Source: Fannyhessea vaginae DSM 15829
Lineage (GTDB): Bacteria > Actinomycetota > Coriobacteriia > Coriobacteriales > Atopobiaceae
Direction: 5' to 3'
Length of the DNA: 64,000 nucleotides
Assembly (NCBI RefSeq): GCF_000159235.2
Contig: NZ_ACGK02000001.1
Location: 496,001 to 560,000 of the forward strand
In this document: piece after piece, positions 33,987-44,172 of the stretch
Numbering within the stretch: position 1 is the first letter of the stretch
How the letters are laid out: every line of letters begins with the position of its first letter
The notes under the pieces: model-generated
Seen by the model: the letters and a program-made list of their open reading frames with translations, nothing else
Databases searched by the model: none
Told to the model about the DNA's origin: nothing
Translations under genes and position numbers: made by a program

Positions 33987-35011
33987 GAAATCCTATGTAT
34001 CCTACCTATCAAGTTTTTTTGGCAGTAGGAATTGCTGCATGTATTGCGGCGGGTCTCATGCCTTTGTTCATACGTCTTATGCGTATGGAAGGTTTTGGGC
34101 AGCAAATCAGGGCTGATGGTCCAAAGCGTCATTTAATTAAGCAGGGCACTCCCACGATGGGCGGTGTCGTAATGTTATGCGCCATTCTCATAACATCGGT
34201 TTTGCTTTCCGGTTGGTCAATGCGTGCCTCTCTTGCCATGCTCGCAATGTTTGCCACAGGTCTTTTAGGTTTTTTGGACGATATCGAGTCTGTTTCTCAT
34301 AAACGCTCACTTGGTCTTACAGCGTCACAAAAAATGCTCGGTCTTGTGTTAATTTGTATTGTATTTTGTCTTGCCGCAGTTAATTTGTGTGGTGTTTCAC
34401 CTACTATTTCATTCCCAGGCCACTTTTCACTTGATTTGGGTGTGCTTTCTACGGTGTTTACTATTCAAGGCATGCTTATAAGTGTTCCATGGCTTTATCT
34501 GATATTTGTCTTTTTACTCATGGCTGGTATGTCAAATGCTACCAATTTAACCGATGGCCTTGACGGACTGGCAGGTGGATGTTCTCTTGTGGTTATGCTT
34601 TGTATGGCTATGGTCGCGTTTTTATATAACGAAATTGATCTGGCCATTTTTTCTGCGTCAATTGCAGGTGCTTGCATTGGATTTTTATGGCATAACTGTT
34701 ATCCCGCTTCCATTTTTATGGGCGATACGGGCTCGCTTGCATTAGGCGGCGCATTTGCAGCTTTGGCAGTTCTTACCAAAACCGAAGTTATTTCTCTTAT
34801 AATGGGTGGTCTGTTTGTTATTGAAGCAATTTCGGTTATTATTCAGGTTATTAGTTTCCATTTTTTCAAAAAACGCGTCTTCCTTATGGCGCCGCTCCAT
34901 CACCATTTTGAAAAGAAAGGCTGGGGAGAAACTAAGGTTGTTATACGTTTTTGGATCGTTTCATCTGCATTTGCCGCGCTAGGATTTGCACTGTATTTTC
35001 AGCTTCGTTAA
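33980..35011 (+). CDS. mraY: Phospho-MurNAc-pentapeptide transferase MraY
   Basis: A 343-residue membrane enzyme with about ten helices that makes lipid I from UDP-MurNAc-pentapeptide and undecaprenyl phosphate. Conserved loops: KQGTPTMGGVVM, FLDDIE, NATNLTDGLDGLAGG, FMGDTGSLALGGA and MAPLHHHFEKKGW. The start ATG overlaps the murF stop (ATGCTAG), so translation is probably coupled; the ATG at 33995 is a possible alternative. Confidence 0.95.
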   Translation: MLGNPMYPTYQVFLAVGIAACIAAGLMPLFIRLMRMEGFGQQIRADGPKRHLIKQGTPTMGGVVMLCAILITSVLLSGWSMRASLAMLAMFATGLLGFLDDIESVSHKRSLGLTASQKMLGLVLICIVFCLAAVNLCGVSPTISFPGHFSLDLGVLSTVFTIQGMLISVPWLYLIFVFLLMAGMSNATNLTDGLDGLAGGCSLVVMLCMAMVAFLYNEIDLAIFSASIAGACIGFLWHNCYPASIFMGDTGSLALGGAFAALAVLTKTEVISLIMGGLFVIEAISVIIQVISFHFFKKRVFLMAPLHHHFEKKGWGETKVVIRFWIVSSAFAALGFALYFQLR

Positions 35012-35032
35012 TACTCAAAGGGGATAAAAACC

Positions 35033-36514
35033 ATGTTAGAAGCCAAACAAACCGAGTCATTGGGCTCTGTATGTATTCTTGGCGCAGGAAAAACTGGCTT
35101 GGTGGTTGCAAGATACTTATGCACACATTTTGATCGTGTTTCAAAACTTACATTGTATACAGGTAACCCTAAATCGTCTGTATCACCAGATCTTGCTCTG
35201 CTTACCCAGCAAGGCCTAACTATTATTGAGTCCGATCATCTAACAGAAGACTATGATATCTGTATTGCATCACCGGGGATTCCGCCCTATTCTCCTTTAT
35301 ATAGTTCGGCATGCAAACATTGTCGTGAGGTTATTGGTGAGCCTGAGTTTGCATGGCGTTGTCGTCCGCAAAAGTGGGTAGCAATTACTGGAACAAATGG
35401 TAAAACTACCACCACAACCCTCATTGAACATATGATTCGCGCAGACCATAAGCAAGCTTGTGCGGTTGGTAATATTGGTCGTGCGTGTTTGGGCGAAGTA
35501 GACCATCATCTAGCTGATACGTGGTTTGTAGCAGAATTATCAAGCTTTCAGCTTGCCGAAACAAAACTGCTTCATCCGCATGCGGCAATTTTACTTAATA
35601 TTACGCCTGATCACATTGAATGGCATGGATCAATGCAGGCATATGCTGCAGCTAAAGAGCGCATATTTGCAAATCTTACCACAGACGATTTAGCTATAAT
35701 CTCTCGTGATGATCTGTATTGTAAAGCTATTTACAGTCGTCTTGTTGAGCGAGGACTGAGTCCTGTATGTGTAGATACCTCACAAGACCCTAAAACTTTG
35801 CAGGCGGCATACTGTAGTGATTCGATGCTTTACGTTCGCTTAAATGGCACTACCACGCCTCTTATTAAAGCGTCAGAAGCGGCTCTTAAAGGTATGCATA
35901 ATATACAAAATATGCTTGCAGCCTCTGCGCTTGCCTTATTTATTGGTGTATCAGTTGATGCAATACGTCAGGTTTTACAAACGTTTACTACACTTGAACA
36001 TCGTCTTGAATATGTAGCAACGATACATGGTGTTTCATTTGTAAACGATTCCAAAGCTACCAATACCGATTCGGTTGAAAAGGCACTTACTGCATTTCCA
36101 TGTGGATCAACCATCGTTTTATTAGGTGGTCACGATAAACAAACCGATTTAAGCTCACTTGTTCATCAAGTTGTGCGAAAATGTAGGGGTGCCATATGTT
36201 TTGGAGAAGCAGGGCAGCGTATCTATCATGAGCTTGTGTCGGTACAAAATGCGCAAGCTTCAGATGGAGAAGGTGCATGCGACAAGTGTAAGAGCGCTGT
36301 GGCTTCGGCTCCATTATCATTTGTAAAGTGTGTTCCTCATCTACGAGACGCATTTGACTGTGCCGTTACGCATGCCAAGCCGCACACAACGGTTTTGCTT
36401 TCTCCTGCGTGCTCTTCATTTGATGAATTTCACAATATGGAGGAGCGTGGTACCTATTTCAAAAACCTTGTCCACGAACTGCGTGCGACATCTGATGACG
36501 AGAAATTGAGTTAA
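35033..36514 (+). CDS. murD: UDP-MurNAc-L-alanine:D-glutamate ligase MurD
   Basis: A 493-residue cytosolic Mur ligase. The N-terminal dinucleotide-like domain starts VCILGAGKTGLVVARYL. The ATP loop is ITGTNGKTTTTTL, followed by GNIG, ELSSFQLAET and NITPDHIEWHGS. The C-terminal domain has EHRLEYV, FVNDSKATNTDSVEKAL and LSPACSSFDEFHNMEERG. A stretch of about 25 residues near position 405 (VQNAQASDGEGACDKCKSAV) is an insertion not usual for MurD. Confidence 0.94.
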   Translation: MLEAKQTESLGSVCILGAGKTGLVVARYLCTHFDRVSKLTLYTGNPKSSVSPDLALLTQQGLTIIESDHLTEDYDICIASPGIPPYSPLYSSACKHCREVIGEPEFAWRCRPQKWVAITGTNGKTTTTTLIEHMIRADHKQACAVGNIGRACLGEVDHHLADTWFVAELSSFQLAETKLLHPHAAILLNITPDHIEWHGSMQAYAAAKERIFANLTTDDLAIISRDDLYCKAIYSRLVERGLSPVCVDTSQDPKTLQAAYCSDSMLYVRLNGTTTPLIKASEAALKGMHNIQNMLAASALALFIGVSVDAIRQVLQTFTTLEHRLEYVATIHGVSFVNDSKATNTDSVEKALTAFPCGSTIVLLGGHDKQTDLSSLVHQVVRKCRGAICFGEAGQRIYHELVSVQNAQASDGEGACDKCKSAVASAPLSFVKCVPHLRDAFDCAVTHAKPHTTVLLSPACSSFDEFHNMEERGTYFKNLVHELRATSDDEKLS

Positions 36515-36515
36515 G

Positions 36516-38087
36516 GTGCAAAGACAAAACGAATCCGCTCAGCGTCGCAAACGTGCATACACTAAAAGAGGTGCAGCAGCAGACCGATTTCAGTCTCAAC
36601 AGCGCCCGCAAACCCTGCGTACGCGTGTTGATCGCCGCTCGCAAGCCAACATTACATCAGCGAAAGGTCAAGCACGTAACGCGCATCTGAGCTTTGTCGA
36701 TAAACTTAGAAGTGTTCCTGCACGCTTTATGCAGCCACGTATATTATTTGTAACTGCGGTTACTATTTTAACGGCTGTGGGTATTCTCATGGTGTTTTCT
36801 GCCTCTTCTATCGTTGCGCTCACTAATAGTGTCCAAGGTAATAATCCTGCGTTTTATCTGCTACGTCAGTTGATTTTTTTGGCAATTGCGATTCTGTTTG
36901 CATATATAATTTCGCGTGTAGACTACCACCTTTTGCTTTTTCAGTTTTTGCCGGCAATTGCTTGTATTGTTTTCGGTCTGCTTTTGATGATTTTTATTCC
37001 CGCTATCGGTCACGGTTCGGGTGGTGCATCGCGTTGGATTTCAATTGCTGGCTTTACGTTACAGCCCTCTGAATTTGCAAAATTTGTCCTCATCCTAATT
37101 TTTGTAAGACTTACTGTAGATTATGCTTACAAAAAATATAATGTTCACTCCTACGTTAAACAATTAGTTGTATGTATAGGTATCCCTATGCTTCTTATCC
37201 TTGTTCAGCCCGACAAAGGCACCACACTTGTTTTGTGCTGTACATTTATTATCACTGCATTGTATGCAGGTATTTCGGGACGTTCGTGTCTTATGCTTAT
37301 AATTGGCGGTCTTTTGGCTTTTATTGGTTTATCCCTTAAGGATGAATACTCTAGGCTGCGCCTTTTAGGTATGTTGGACCCGTGGAAAAGTCCTGATAAA
37401 TTTGGATACCAACTTATTCAAGGCTTTTATGCTTTTGCGCACGGTGGCCTGTTTGGTGTAGGCGTTGGTATGGGAAAACAAAAATATGGCTATTTGCCCA
37501 TGGCATATAACGACTTCATTTTTTCTGTTATCGGTGAGGAATTAGGCCTTGTAGGTGCGCTTGTTGTTTTGTGTTGTTTTGGACTTATTATGTATGCTGG
37601 TCTTAAAATTGCCGAACATGCCCCCGATCTACATGGTCAACTTATTGTTATTGCCTGCACATTTTTGTTTGCGATACAAACGCTTCTTAATATTACAGGC
37701 GTACTAGGCTTATTCCCGCTTTCTGGTAAGCCAATTCCGTTTGTTTCTTATGGTGGTTCATCCATTATTTCTAGTTTTATGCTGGTAGGGCTTGTACTTT
37801 CTGTTTCCAGAGCTTCGCATCTTCCAACCACTGCACACGATCGCGCTCGTGCCGATCTTAGCCTTGCACCCAATTTCTTGGGCGCAGGAGCGCAAGATGC
37901 TTCGGTAGAACAAGCACGCGTTGAGCAATTACCTTACCGACAAAAATTTGGTCACAAAAATACGCACGACGAACATATGCATATAACTACTAATGCGCGG
38001 GGGTTTAGGCGCATTAGTGTTGCACCTAGCGCGCGTGAGCGCCTAAGAAATGATTCATCACGAAGGAGTGATAGACGTGGCAGATAA
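36516..38087 (+). CDS. ftsW: Peptidoglycan glycosyltransferase FtsW
   Basis: A 523-residue SEDS-family membrane enzyme that polymerises lipid II at the septum with FtsI. An Arg/Gln-rich cytoplasmic N-terminus of about 65 residues precedes ten helices. Signatures: STGI-like region HGSGGASRWISIAGFTLQPSEFAK, PDKGTTLVLCCTFI, GVGVGMGKQKYGYLPMAYNDFIFSVIGEELG and FVSYGGSSIISSFMLVG. A basic C-terminal tail of about 95 residues follows. The start is a GTG one base after the murD stop; the RBS is weak. Its end overlaps murG. Confidence 0.92.
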   Translation: MQRQNESAQRRKRAYTKRGAAADRFQSQQRPQTLRTRVDRRSQANITSAKGQARNAHLSFVDKLRSVPARFMQPRILFVTAVTILTAVGILMVFSASSIVALTNSVQGNNPAFYLLRQLIFLAIAILFAYIISRVDYHLLLFQFLPAIACIVFGLLLMIFIPAIGHGSGGASRWISIAGFTLQPSEFAKFVLILIFVRLTVDYAYKKYNVHSYVKQLVVCIGIPMLLILVQPDKGTTLVLCCTFIITALYAGISGRSCLMLIIGGLLAFIGLSLKDEYSRLRLLGMLDPWKSPDKFGYQLIQGFYAFAHGGLFGVGVGMGKQKYGYLPMAYNDFIFSVIGEELGLVGALVVLCCFGLIMYAGLKIAEHAPDLHGQLIVIACTFLFAIQTLLNITGVLGLFPLSGKPIPFVSYGGSSIISSFMLVGLVLSVSRASHLPTTAHDRARADLSLAPNFLGAGAQDASVEQARVEQLPYRQKFGHKNTHDEHMHITTNARGFRRISVAPSARERLRNDSSRRSDRRGR

Positions 38088-39198
38088 ATTATATGTTGCT
38101 CTTGCCGCGGGCGGTACTGCAGGACATATCAATCCTGCTCTTGCTCTTGCCGAAGAGCTGCGCATGCGTGGACACCGCGTTGTATTTGTTGGACAACCTA
38201 CACGGCTTGAGGCTACCTTGGTTCCAGCCGCTGGCTTTGATTTTATTCCTATTCGTGTAAACGGATTTAATCGACGCCAACCCTGGACGCTTGCAAGTGC
38301 GCTTTGGCATATCTATAGGGCAGAGCATGTGTTAGCTACATATTTTAAGCATGATACGCCTGATGTTTGTGTGGGGTTTGGTGCATATGTAGAGCTTGCA
38401 CTTGTTTCGTGGTGCAAAAAACATGCAGTTCCGTTAATTATTCACGAGCAAAACAGCATTGCTGGCCTTGCTAATAAGCTCGCTGCGCGCTCTGCAAAAA
38501 GTGTCTGCGTTTCATTTCCAGCGGCTCTTGAAGCGTTCAAGGGAAAAGTTGGTGCAGATACACAACTTGTAGTAACGGGAAACCCAGTTCGTCTGAGTGT
38601 TTTGCAAGCAGATCGTAAGGCTGCACGTCAAACCTACCATATTCCCGATGACGCGCTGCTTTTGGTAGTTTTTGGTGGATCGCTTGGCGCAAAACATCTC
38701 AATGAGCAAATTGTGGCGCGCAAAACCGAACTTATGTCTCATGATGGGCTTTATATTATTCAAGCTACAGGAAAAGCCGATTATCAGCAAACCTGTGCCG
38801 CGCTCAACTTAAGTGAGGACGAAAAAAAGCGCTGGCATGTGCTTGATTATATTAACGATATGGGCGAAGTTCTTGCTGCTTGTGATGTTGTTGTTTCTCG
38901 TGCAGGTGCGTCTTCTATTGCCGAGCTTGCTGCGTTAGCTAAGCCCTCAATTTTGGTTCCGTATCCTTTGGCAACTGCTGATCATCAAACAACCAATGCT
39001 CGCGGTTTGGTTGATGCGGGGGCTGCTTTTATGATTTGTGATAAAGATTTAGAAAGTACTTACTTTACCGAGCGGCTTAATTCTTTGCTCGAAAGTGCCG
39101 AATTACGCGAATCCCTAACAGCTGCTGCTAAAGGCTTAGCTCAGGATAAAGCTGCCTGTGCCCTTGCTGATCAGGTGGAGCATGCAGCGGTTATGTAA
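38077..39198 (+). CDS. murG: Lipid II synthase MurG (N-acetylglucosaminyltransferase)
   Basis: A protein of 373 residues from the GTG at 38077, which has GAAGGAG 8 bp upstream; it overlaps ftsW by 11 bp. The N-domain has AAGGTAGHINPALALA, then HEQNSIAGLANK. The C-domain has GGSLGAKHLNE, the UDP-GlcNAc site SRAGASSIAELAALAKPSILVPYP and TADHQTTNA. It adds GlcNAc to lipid I on the inner membrane face. Complete. Confidence 0.95.
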   Translation: MADKLYVALAAGGTAGHINPALALAEELRMRGHRVVFVGQPTRLEATLVPAAGFDFIPIRVNGFNRRQPWTLASALWHIYRAEHVLATYFKHDTPDVCVGFGAYVELALVSWCKKHAVPLIIHEQNSIAGLANKLAARSAKSVCVSFPAALEAFKGKVGADTQLVVTGNPVRLSVLQADRKAARQTYHIPDDALLLVVFGGSLGAKHLNEQIVARKTELMSHDGLYIIQATGKADYQQTCAALNLSEDEKKRWHVLDYINDMGEVLAACDVVVSRAGASSIAELAALAKPSILVPYPLATADHQTTNARGLVDAGAAFMICDKDLESTYFTERLNSLLESAELRESLTAAAKGLAQDKAACALADQVEHAAVM

Positions 39199-39323
39199 CT
39201 TTAAGGCAGTCTTTGAATTGTCTCTAGATGATATATCATATATAAAAGTCTTGTCTTGTTAGTGTGGCTTTACTATACGACAAAACTTACGTGAACATAT
39301 GAAGTAATAAAGGAAGAAAACGT

Positions 39324-40736
39324 ATGATAACACCAAGTTCATCAATTAAACGTGCACACTTTGTAGGCATTGGCGGTGCAGGCATGAGCGGAATAGCGCT
39401 TGTTTTGCACGAGCGGGGGTGTTTTGTAAGCGGTTCAGATCTTAAAATGTCGTCATATGTTCGTGGTTTGCAAGATGCAGGAATTGATGTGCATATTGGT
39501 CATCACGCACAAACTATAGATGAGGTTGAGCCAGATGTTGTAGTTATTTCATCGGCTATTCCTCCTACAAATCCAGAAGTTGTTCGCGCTCGTGAGCTCA
39601 ACATTGCCGTATGGCCTCGTGCAAAAATGCTCTCGTATTTATCTCATCATGCAATAACGGTTGCTGTTGCAGGCACTCATGGTAAAACAACTACCTCATC
39701 AATGGTAGCAACCATGCTTGATCATGTAGGTAAAGACCCTTCATTTTTGATTGGCGGCATTGTTGAAGAGTATAAGACCAATGGTAAAAATGGTAACGGT
39801 GGCTATTTTGTATGCGAGGCAGATGAATCAGACGGTTCGTTTTTATATCTTAACCCTGATGTAGTTGTTATTACCAATATTGAAGCTGATCACTTAGATC
39901 ACTATAAAACTATGGATAACCTCGAACATACCTTCTGCGAATTCATGGATTTGGTAGGCGATGCTGGTACCATTGTAGTATGTGGTGAAAACCACCATTG
40001 CGTAGAGCTGGCTCGCTCAACAAATCGTCATGTTGTTACATATGGTTTTGATGAAACGTGTGATTACGTATGTAAACAAACTGTTCAAAGCCATAAAATC
40101 CGTAATAATTTTGTTGTGTGCGCGCCTGATGGCTCGTGCCTATCCATTAGCTTACCTGCCAATCCTGGAAAACATAATGTCTTAAATGCTACGGCAACTA
40201 TGGCGGTAGCAGATGTTTTAGGTGTTAATTTACAAGATGCCGCGCACGCATTAAGTAATTTTAAGGGTGCTCATCGTCGTTTTACGCATGTAGGTGACAT
40301 TGATGACATATGTGTGGTTGATGATTATGGCCATCATCCAACTGAAATCAAAGCAACACTTGCAGCTGCTAAAAATCTTGAATTTAATCGTATTGTCTGT
40401 GTGTTCCAGCCGCATCGTTACAGCCGTACACAAAACCTGCAAGACGAATTTGCACATGCGTTTGATGACGCAGATGTTTTGATTGTGACAGAGGTTTTCT
40501 CGGCAGGTGAAACGCCTATTCCTGGGGTAAATGGTATGATGCTCGCCGAAAAAATTCAAGCATCAACAAAGCATTGTGATGTAACATTTGTATCTCAAAA
40601 GAAAGACGTTGTTGCACATTTACTTTCTATCGTGCGTCCTCATGATTTAATCATTACCCAAGGTGCTGGTGACGTTACGATGATAGGACCGGCATTCCTA
40701 CAAGCAAAACAAGAACAAGACACATGTGGAAAGTAG
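39324..40736 (+). CDS. murC: UDP-MurNAc:L-alanine ligase MurC
   Basis: A 470-residue cytosolic Mur ligase, the first of the peptide-adding steps. Signatures: HFVGIGGAGMSGIALVLHE, ISSAIPPTNPE, VAGTHGKTTTSSM, CEADESDGSFL, NIEADHLDHY, GAHRRF, VVDDYGHHPTEIKATL and FQPHRYSRTQNL. RBS AAAGGAAG. A gap of 125 bp separates it from murG and shows no gene. Confidence 0.96.
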   Translation: MITPSSSIKRAHFVGIGGAGMSGIALVLHERGCFVSGSDLKMSSYVRGLQDAGIDVHIGHHAQTIDEVEPDVVVISSAIPPTNPEVVRARELNIAVWPRAKMLSYLSHHAITVAVAGTHGKTTTSSMVATMLDHVGKDPSFLIGGIVEEYKTNGKNGNGGYFVCEADESDGSFLYLNPDVVVITNIEADHLDHYKTMDNLEHTFCEFMDLVGDAGTIVVCGENHHCVELARSTNRHVVTYGFDETCDYVCKQTVQSHKIRNNFVVCAPDGSCLSISLPANPGKHNVLNATATMAVADVLGVNLQDAAHALSNFKGAHRRFTHVGDIDDICVVDDYGHHPTEIKATLAAAKNLEFNRIVCVFQPHRYSRTQNLQDEFAHAFDDADVLIVTEVFSAGETPIPGVNGMMLAEKIQASTKHCDVTFVSQKKDVVAHLLSIVRPHDLIITQGAGDVTMIGPAFLQAKQEQDTCGK

Positions 40737-40745
40737 TTGAGATAC

Positions 40746-41912
40746 GTGTCTGATAAGGTGCAAAGAAAACCAACGCCACGTGCAAAGAAGCCGCGGGCAG
40801 GCGCTCGTCCGTCTGGGCGTGTCGCTCGTGCCGTGTCTTCGCGTACAAGAGGTGCTGCTTTTCCAAGCACACGCACGGTATTTCGTGAATCATTTTTTGC
40901 TCGTCTTACAACTGGGCTTTTTAACCGCGCGAAACGTACAACAGGTAGTTTACAAACACCCACAAAAGACGGTTCATCCGTTCCCGCTTTTTTAATCTCT
41001 ACTCCTTCGTCACGTACAAAAACCTCCGCAGGTGTGCGCACAGCACAGCGGAGCTCCTCATCAATGCCGAGCTCTTTCAACTTGTTAATGTGGTTTCGTG
41101 CTTTAAGCATCCAAAACGTTATTCGTTTGGTAGTCATTACAGGTATTGTTGCGTTCTTTGCGTGTATAGGTTATGTCATACTTTTGCATCTACCTGTATG
41201 TACGATAACTTCAGTTGTGGCGCATGATTCTGATCATGTTTCTGCACAAGATATAGCTCAACTGGCACAAATAGAAGATAACACAACGCTTTTCAATCTT
41301 GATGAAAAGAAAATATCGGATAGGATAAAGAAAAATCCTTGGGTATCGCAAGTCCATTTTACGCGAAAGTTTCCTAACTCGTTGGATATCAGCGTTGATG
41401 AAAAGGTAATAGACGCCTATGTTTTAATTGGTTCAAGTAATGTAGTGTGGACGCTTGGTAATGATAATGTTTGGATTGAACCAATATCGCTTGCTAAAAG
41501 TGATGACAATGTTTCGGTTAAAGAAAAAACCCTTACTAAAGCGCACGAAATGGGTGCTGTTGCATTTTGTGATTTACCTACAAGTGTAAATCCGCAACCA
41601 GGTGCTCTGGCAACCGATGAAACTATTGCTATGATTCAATCGTATCGCAAGCAATTTTCATCCGAGTTTTCTCAGATGGTGGTTGGGTATAGTGCTCCCA
41701 CGCCTGATAGTATTACCTTAACGCTTACCACAGGCGTTGAAGTATCGGTTGGCAGTGCAACACAGATACCTACTAAAGAGCGCATTATTCGTGAAATCCT
41801 AGATAAATATGAGGGGAAGCTTACTTACATAAATGTTCGTGTTCCGTCAAAGCCGTCTTATCGCATGGTGCAATCTGATAGCGTAAAACAGGGTAGAGGC
41901 GTTAATTCGTAA
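40746..41912 (+). CDS. ftsQ: FtsQ/DivIB cell division protein
   Basis: A protein of 388 residues from a GTG at 40746 (a TTG at 40737 is also in frame). The cytoplasmic N-terminus is about 115 residues long and rich in Arg, Lys, Ser and Thr. One membrane helix (LVVITGIVAFFACIGYVILLHL) is followed by a POTRA domain (ITSVVAHDSDHVSAQDIAQLAQIEDNTTLFNLDEKKI, then NPWVSQVHFTRKFPNSLDISVDEK) and a DivIB-like beta domain. It organises FtsL/FtsB and the septal synthase. Position between murC and ftsZ agrees. Confidence 0.9.
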   Translation: MSDKVQRKPTPRAKKPRAGARPSGRVARAVSSRTRGAAFPSTRTVFRESFFARLTTGLFNRAKRTTGSLQTPTKDGSSVPAFLISTPSSRTKTSAGVRTAQRSSSSMPSSFNLLMWFRALSIQNVIRLVVITGIVAFFACIGYVILLHLPVCTITSVVAHDSDHVSAQDIAQLAQIEDNTTLFNLDEKKISDRIKKNPWVSQVHFTRKFPNSLDISVDEKVIDAYVLIGSSNVVWTLGNDNVWIEPISLAKSDDNVSVKEKTLTKAHEMGAVAFCDLPTSVNPQPGALATDETIAMIQSYRKQFSSEFSQMVVGYSAPTPDSITLTLTTGVEVSVGSATQIPTKERIIREILDKYEGKLTYINVRVPSKPSYRMVQSDSVKQGRGVNS

Positions 41913-42047
41913 ACGTGTGTGAGGGCGAATTGTAGACAATATGTACAAAAGTTATCTCAAACCCTCAACTCTCAAGTAAACATAGGCGAGTAACAAATTT
42001 TATTTATCATGCATGTACCTGCGGAATTCACTTAACGCACATATATG

Positions 42048-42080
42048 TTGACAAAGCGATTTTAAGTGTGCAATTATAAC
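42048..42080 (+). promoter_or_regulatory. Possible ftsZ promoter elements
   Basis: TTGACA at 42048-42053 and TATAAC at 42075-42080 are both good boxes, but the 21-bp spacing is too long for an ordinary sigma-A promoter. The 283-bp gap between ftsQ and ftsZ contains no gene and suggests a separate ftsZ transcript. Confidence 0.3.
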
Positions 42081-42195
42081 GCGCTTGATATAAACACTGT
42101 ATGTTAACAAGAGGTTTAGACTTTAGTATGCAGCATACGTTATGTCACGCACTAACTTGTCTATGTTTAACTCATGGCAATAACAAGGAGGAACC

Positions 42196-43329
42196 ATGCA
42201 AGACACTGATATTTCAAGTAACTACCTTGCTGTTATTAAGGTTGTAGGCGTCGGCGGTGGCGGTACAAATGCAGTTAACCGCATGATCGAAGAAGGTATT
42301 CGCGGAGTAGAGTTTGTAGCCGTTAATACCGATGCACAGGCTTTGGCAATTTCTGATGCCGACATCAAAGTTCACATTGGCCAAGATATTACGCGTGGCC
42401 TTGGTGCAGGTGCAAACCCCGAAGTAGGGGCCGAGGCTGCTGAGGACTCTCACGATGAAATTAAACAGGCATTAGCAGGTGCCGATATGGTATTTATTAC
42501 CGCAGGTGAAGGTGGCGGAACTGGCACAGGCGCAGCCCCTGTTGTTGCTGACATTGCAAAAAATGATATTGGTGCATTAACAGTTGGTGTTGTAACCAAG
42601 CCCTTTACCTTTGAGGGTCGTCCTCGTGCAAATCGCGCTATCGATGGTATTCAAGCACTTTCTGATAATGTTGATGCGCTTATCGTAATTCCTAACGATC
42701 GTTTGTTAGACGTTTCCGAGAAAAAGACCTCATTTATTGACGCTTTCCGTATGGCAGATGATGTTTTATGCCAAGGTACGCAAGGTATCACCGATCTTAT
42801 TACCGTACCTGGACTTATTAACCTCGACTTTGCCGACGTTTGCACCACCATGCGCGGTGCTGGTACGGCAACTATGGGCGTTGGTTTAGCGTCAGGCGAT
42901 AATCGTGCAGTTGACGCTGCGGAAGAGGCAATTTCTTCTCGTTTGCTTGAAAGCTCTATTGACGGCGCAACACGCGTTTTGCTCTCTATTGCAGGTAATA
43001 AAGACTTAGGCATCCAAGAGATTAACGATGCTGCCGATTTTGTAGCTAACGCGGTTGATCCCGAAGCAAATATTATCTTTGGTACCGTTGTTGACGAATC
43101 TTTGGGCGACCAAGTTCGCGTGACCGTTATTGCAACTGGTTTTAAAGATGTTAACTCGGCTCAAACTATGCCTACGCTTACCATGGGTTCTCGTACGCAG
43201 ACCTCTTCACGTCAAAAGCCTGCTGCTTCTACTCGTACGTCTGCGCCGGCTCCTGCTCCGTCGCGTAACGCTTCTAATAACGACAAAGAATTTGACATTC
43301 CCGAATTCTTAAAACACTCCCGCTTGTAA
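42196..43329 (+). CDS. ftsZ: Cell division protein FtsZ
   Basis: A 377-residue tubulin-like GTPase that forms the Z ring. [17 protein letters not shown] binds nucleotide, [23 protein letters not shown] is the tubulin signature loop, and [22 protein letters not shown] is the T7/synergy region. A Ser/Pro/Ala-rich linker of about 45 residues leads to the conserved C-terminal peptide [11 protein letters not shown], which binds SepF and other partners. Strong RBS (AAGGAGG). No ftsA is present; SepF, encoded downstream, is the likely membrane tether. Confidence 0.97.
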   Translation: MQDTDISSNYLAVIKVVGVGGGGTNAVNRMIEEGIRGVEFVAVNTDAQALAISDADIKVHIGQDITRGLGAGANPEVGAEAAEDSHDEIKQALAGADMVFITAGEGGGTGTGAAPVVADIAKNDIGALTVGVVTKPFTFEGRPRANRAIDGIQALSDNVDALIVIPNDRLLDVSEKKTSFIDAFRMADDVLCQGTQGITDLITVPGLINLDFADVCTTMRGAGTATMGVGLASGDNRAVDAAEEAISSRLLESSIDGATRVLLSIAGNKDLGIQEINDAADFVANAVDPEANIIFGTVVDESLGDQVRVTVIATGFKDVNSAQTMPTLTMGSRTQTSSRQKPAASTRTSAPAPAPSRNASNNDKEFDIPEFLKHSRL

Positions 43330-43344
43330 AAAGGGGAAACGTTT

Positions 43345-44154
43345 ATGGCATTAGCTCAGCTGGTACGTCATACCTCCCAAGGTGTTACACTGCTTGAGGA
43401 TCAAAACCACCCTTATGGCGTGCACCTTGCTTTTACCGAAAGAACAGGTGGATGCTCTAAGGGTTGGTATGAGTCGCTGAATTTAGGAAGCAGAACGGGT
43501 GACGATATGGCTCATGTCAGTGAAAATCGTCTTCGTGTTCTTAAAGCCATGGGTGCTGAGCAGATGTGTTCGCGTCTTTTGGTTCCTCATCAAGTGCACG
43601 GTACGTCTGTCGTATGTGTACGTTCGTGGAGCGAACAAGAAAGCGCACGTATTAGACGTGATATTGCGCAGGGTTGCGATGCAATTATCTGTAGCGTTCC
43701 AGACGTTGCTGTTATGCTGGCTTTTGCCGATTGTGTTCCGTTAATTTTTGTTGCGCGTACTGCTTTTGCCGTTGCTCATTCAGGTTGGCGCGGTACGCGT
43801 GCACGTATTGCGCGTGTTGTTCTTCATAAACTCTGTGAACAGGCGCATTGCGGACCTCAAGACGTTTTGGTGTATGTTGGCCCACATATTGCAGCCGCAG
43901 ATTACGAAGTGTCTTCAGAGCTCATTGTAGACTTTGTAACCGAGTTTGGTGATCAGGTTAAGATGGGTACGCGCAATCTTAATATGTATGCAGCTATAAG
44001 AGCTACGCTTTTAGAAGATGGTGTTGCGCCTGAGCATATATGTAATGCTGGTGTTTCTACCTATTCTCATGTTGATCGCTTTTTCTCGTATCGTAAAGAG
44101 CACGGAAAATGCGGCAGACATGCAGCGTGCGCCTATTTAGAACAACCCAAGTGA
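43345..44154 (+). CDS. pgeF: Peptidoglycan editing factor PgeF (YfiH/laccase-domain family)
   Basis: A 269-residue protein. The zinc/copper site residues are H85 in VPHQVHG, C130 in FADCVPL and H145 in AHSGWRGT. The family was long named multicopper polyphenol oxidase or laccase; in E. coli the member removes wrongly incorporated L-serine from UDP-MurNAc peptides. A purine nucleosidase-like activity is also reported for relatives. The position directly after ftsZ is conserved in Gram-positives and suits a wall-editing role. Confidence 0.9.
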   Translation: MALAQLVRHTSQGVTLLEDQNHPYGVHLAFTERTGGCSKGWYESLNLGSRTGDDMAHVSENRLRVLKAMGAEQMCSRLLVPHQVHGTSVVCVRSWSEQESARIRRDIAQGCDAIICSVPDVAVMLAFADCVPLIFVARTAFAVAHSGWRGTRARIARVVLHKLCEQAHCGPQDVLVYVGPHIAAADYEVSSELIVDFVTEFGDQVKMGTRNLNMYAAIRATLLEDGVAPEHICNAGVSTYSHVDRFFSYRKEHGKCGRHAACAYLEQPK

Positions 44155-44172
44155 ACGAGGCAAGTTTCAATC

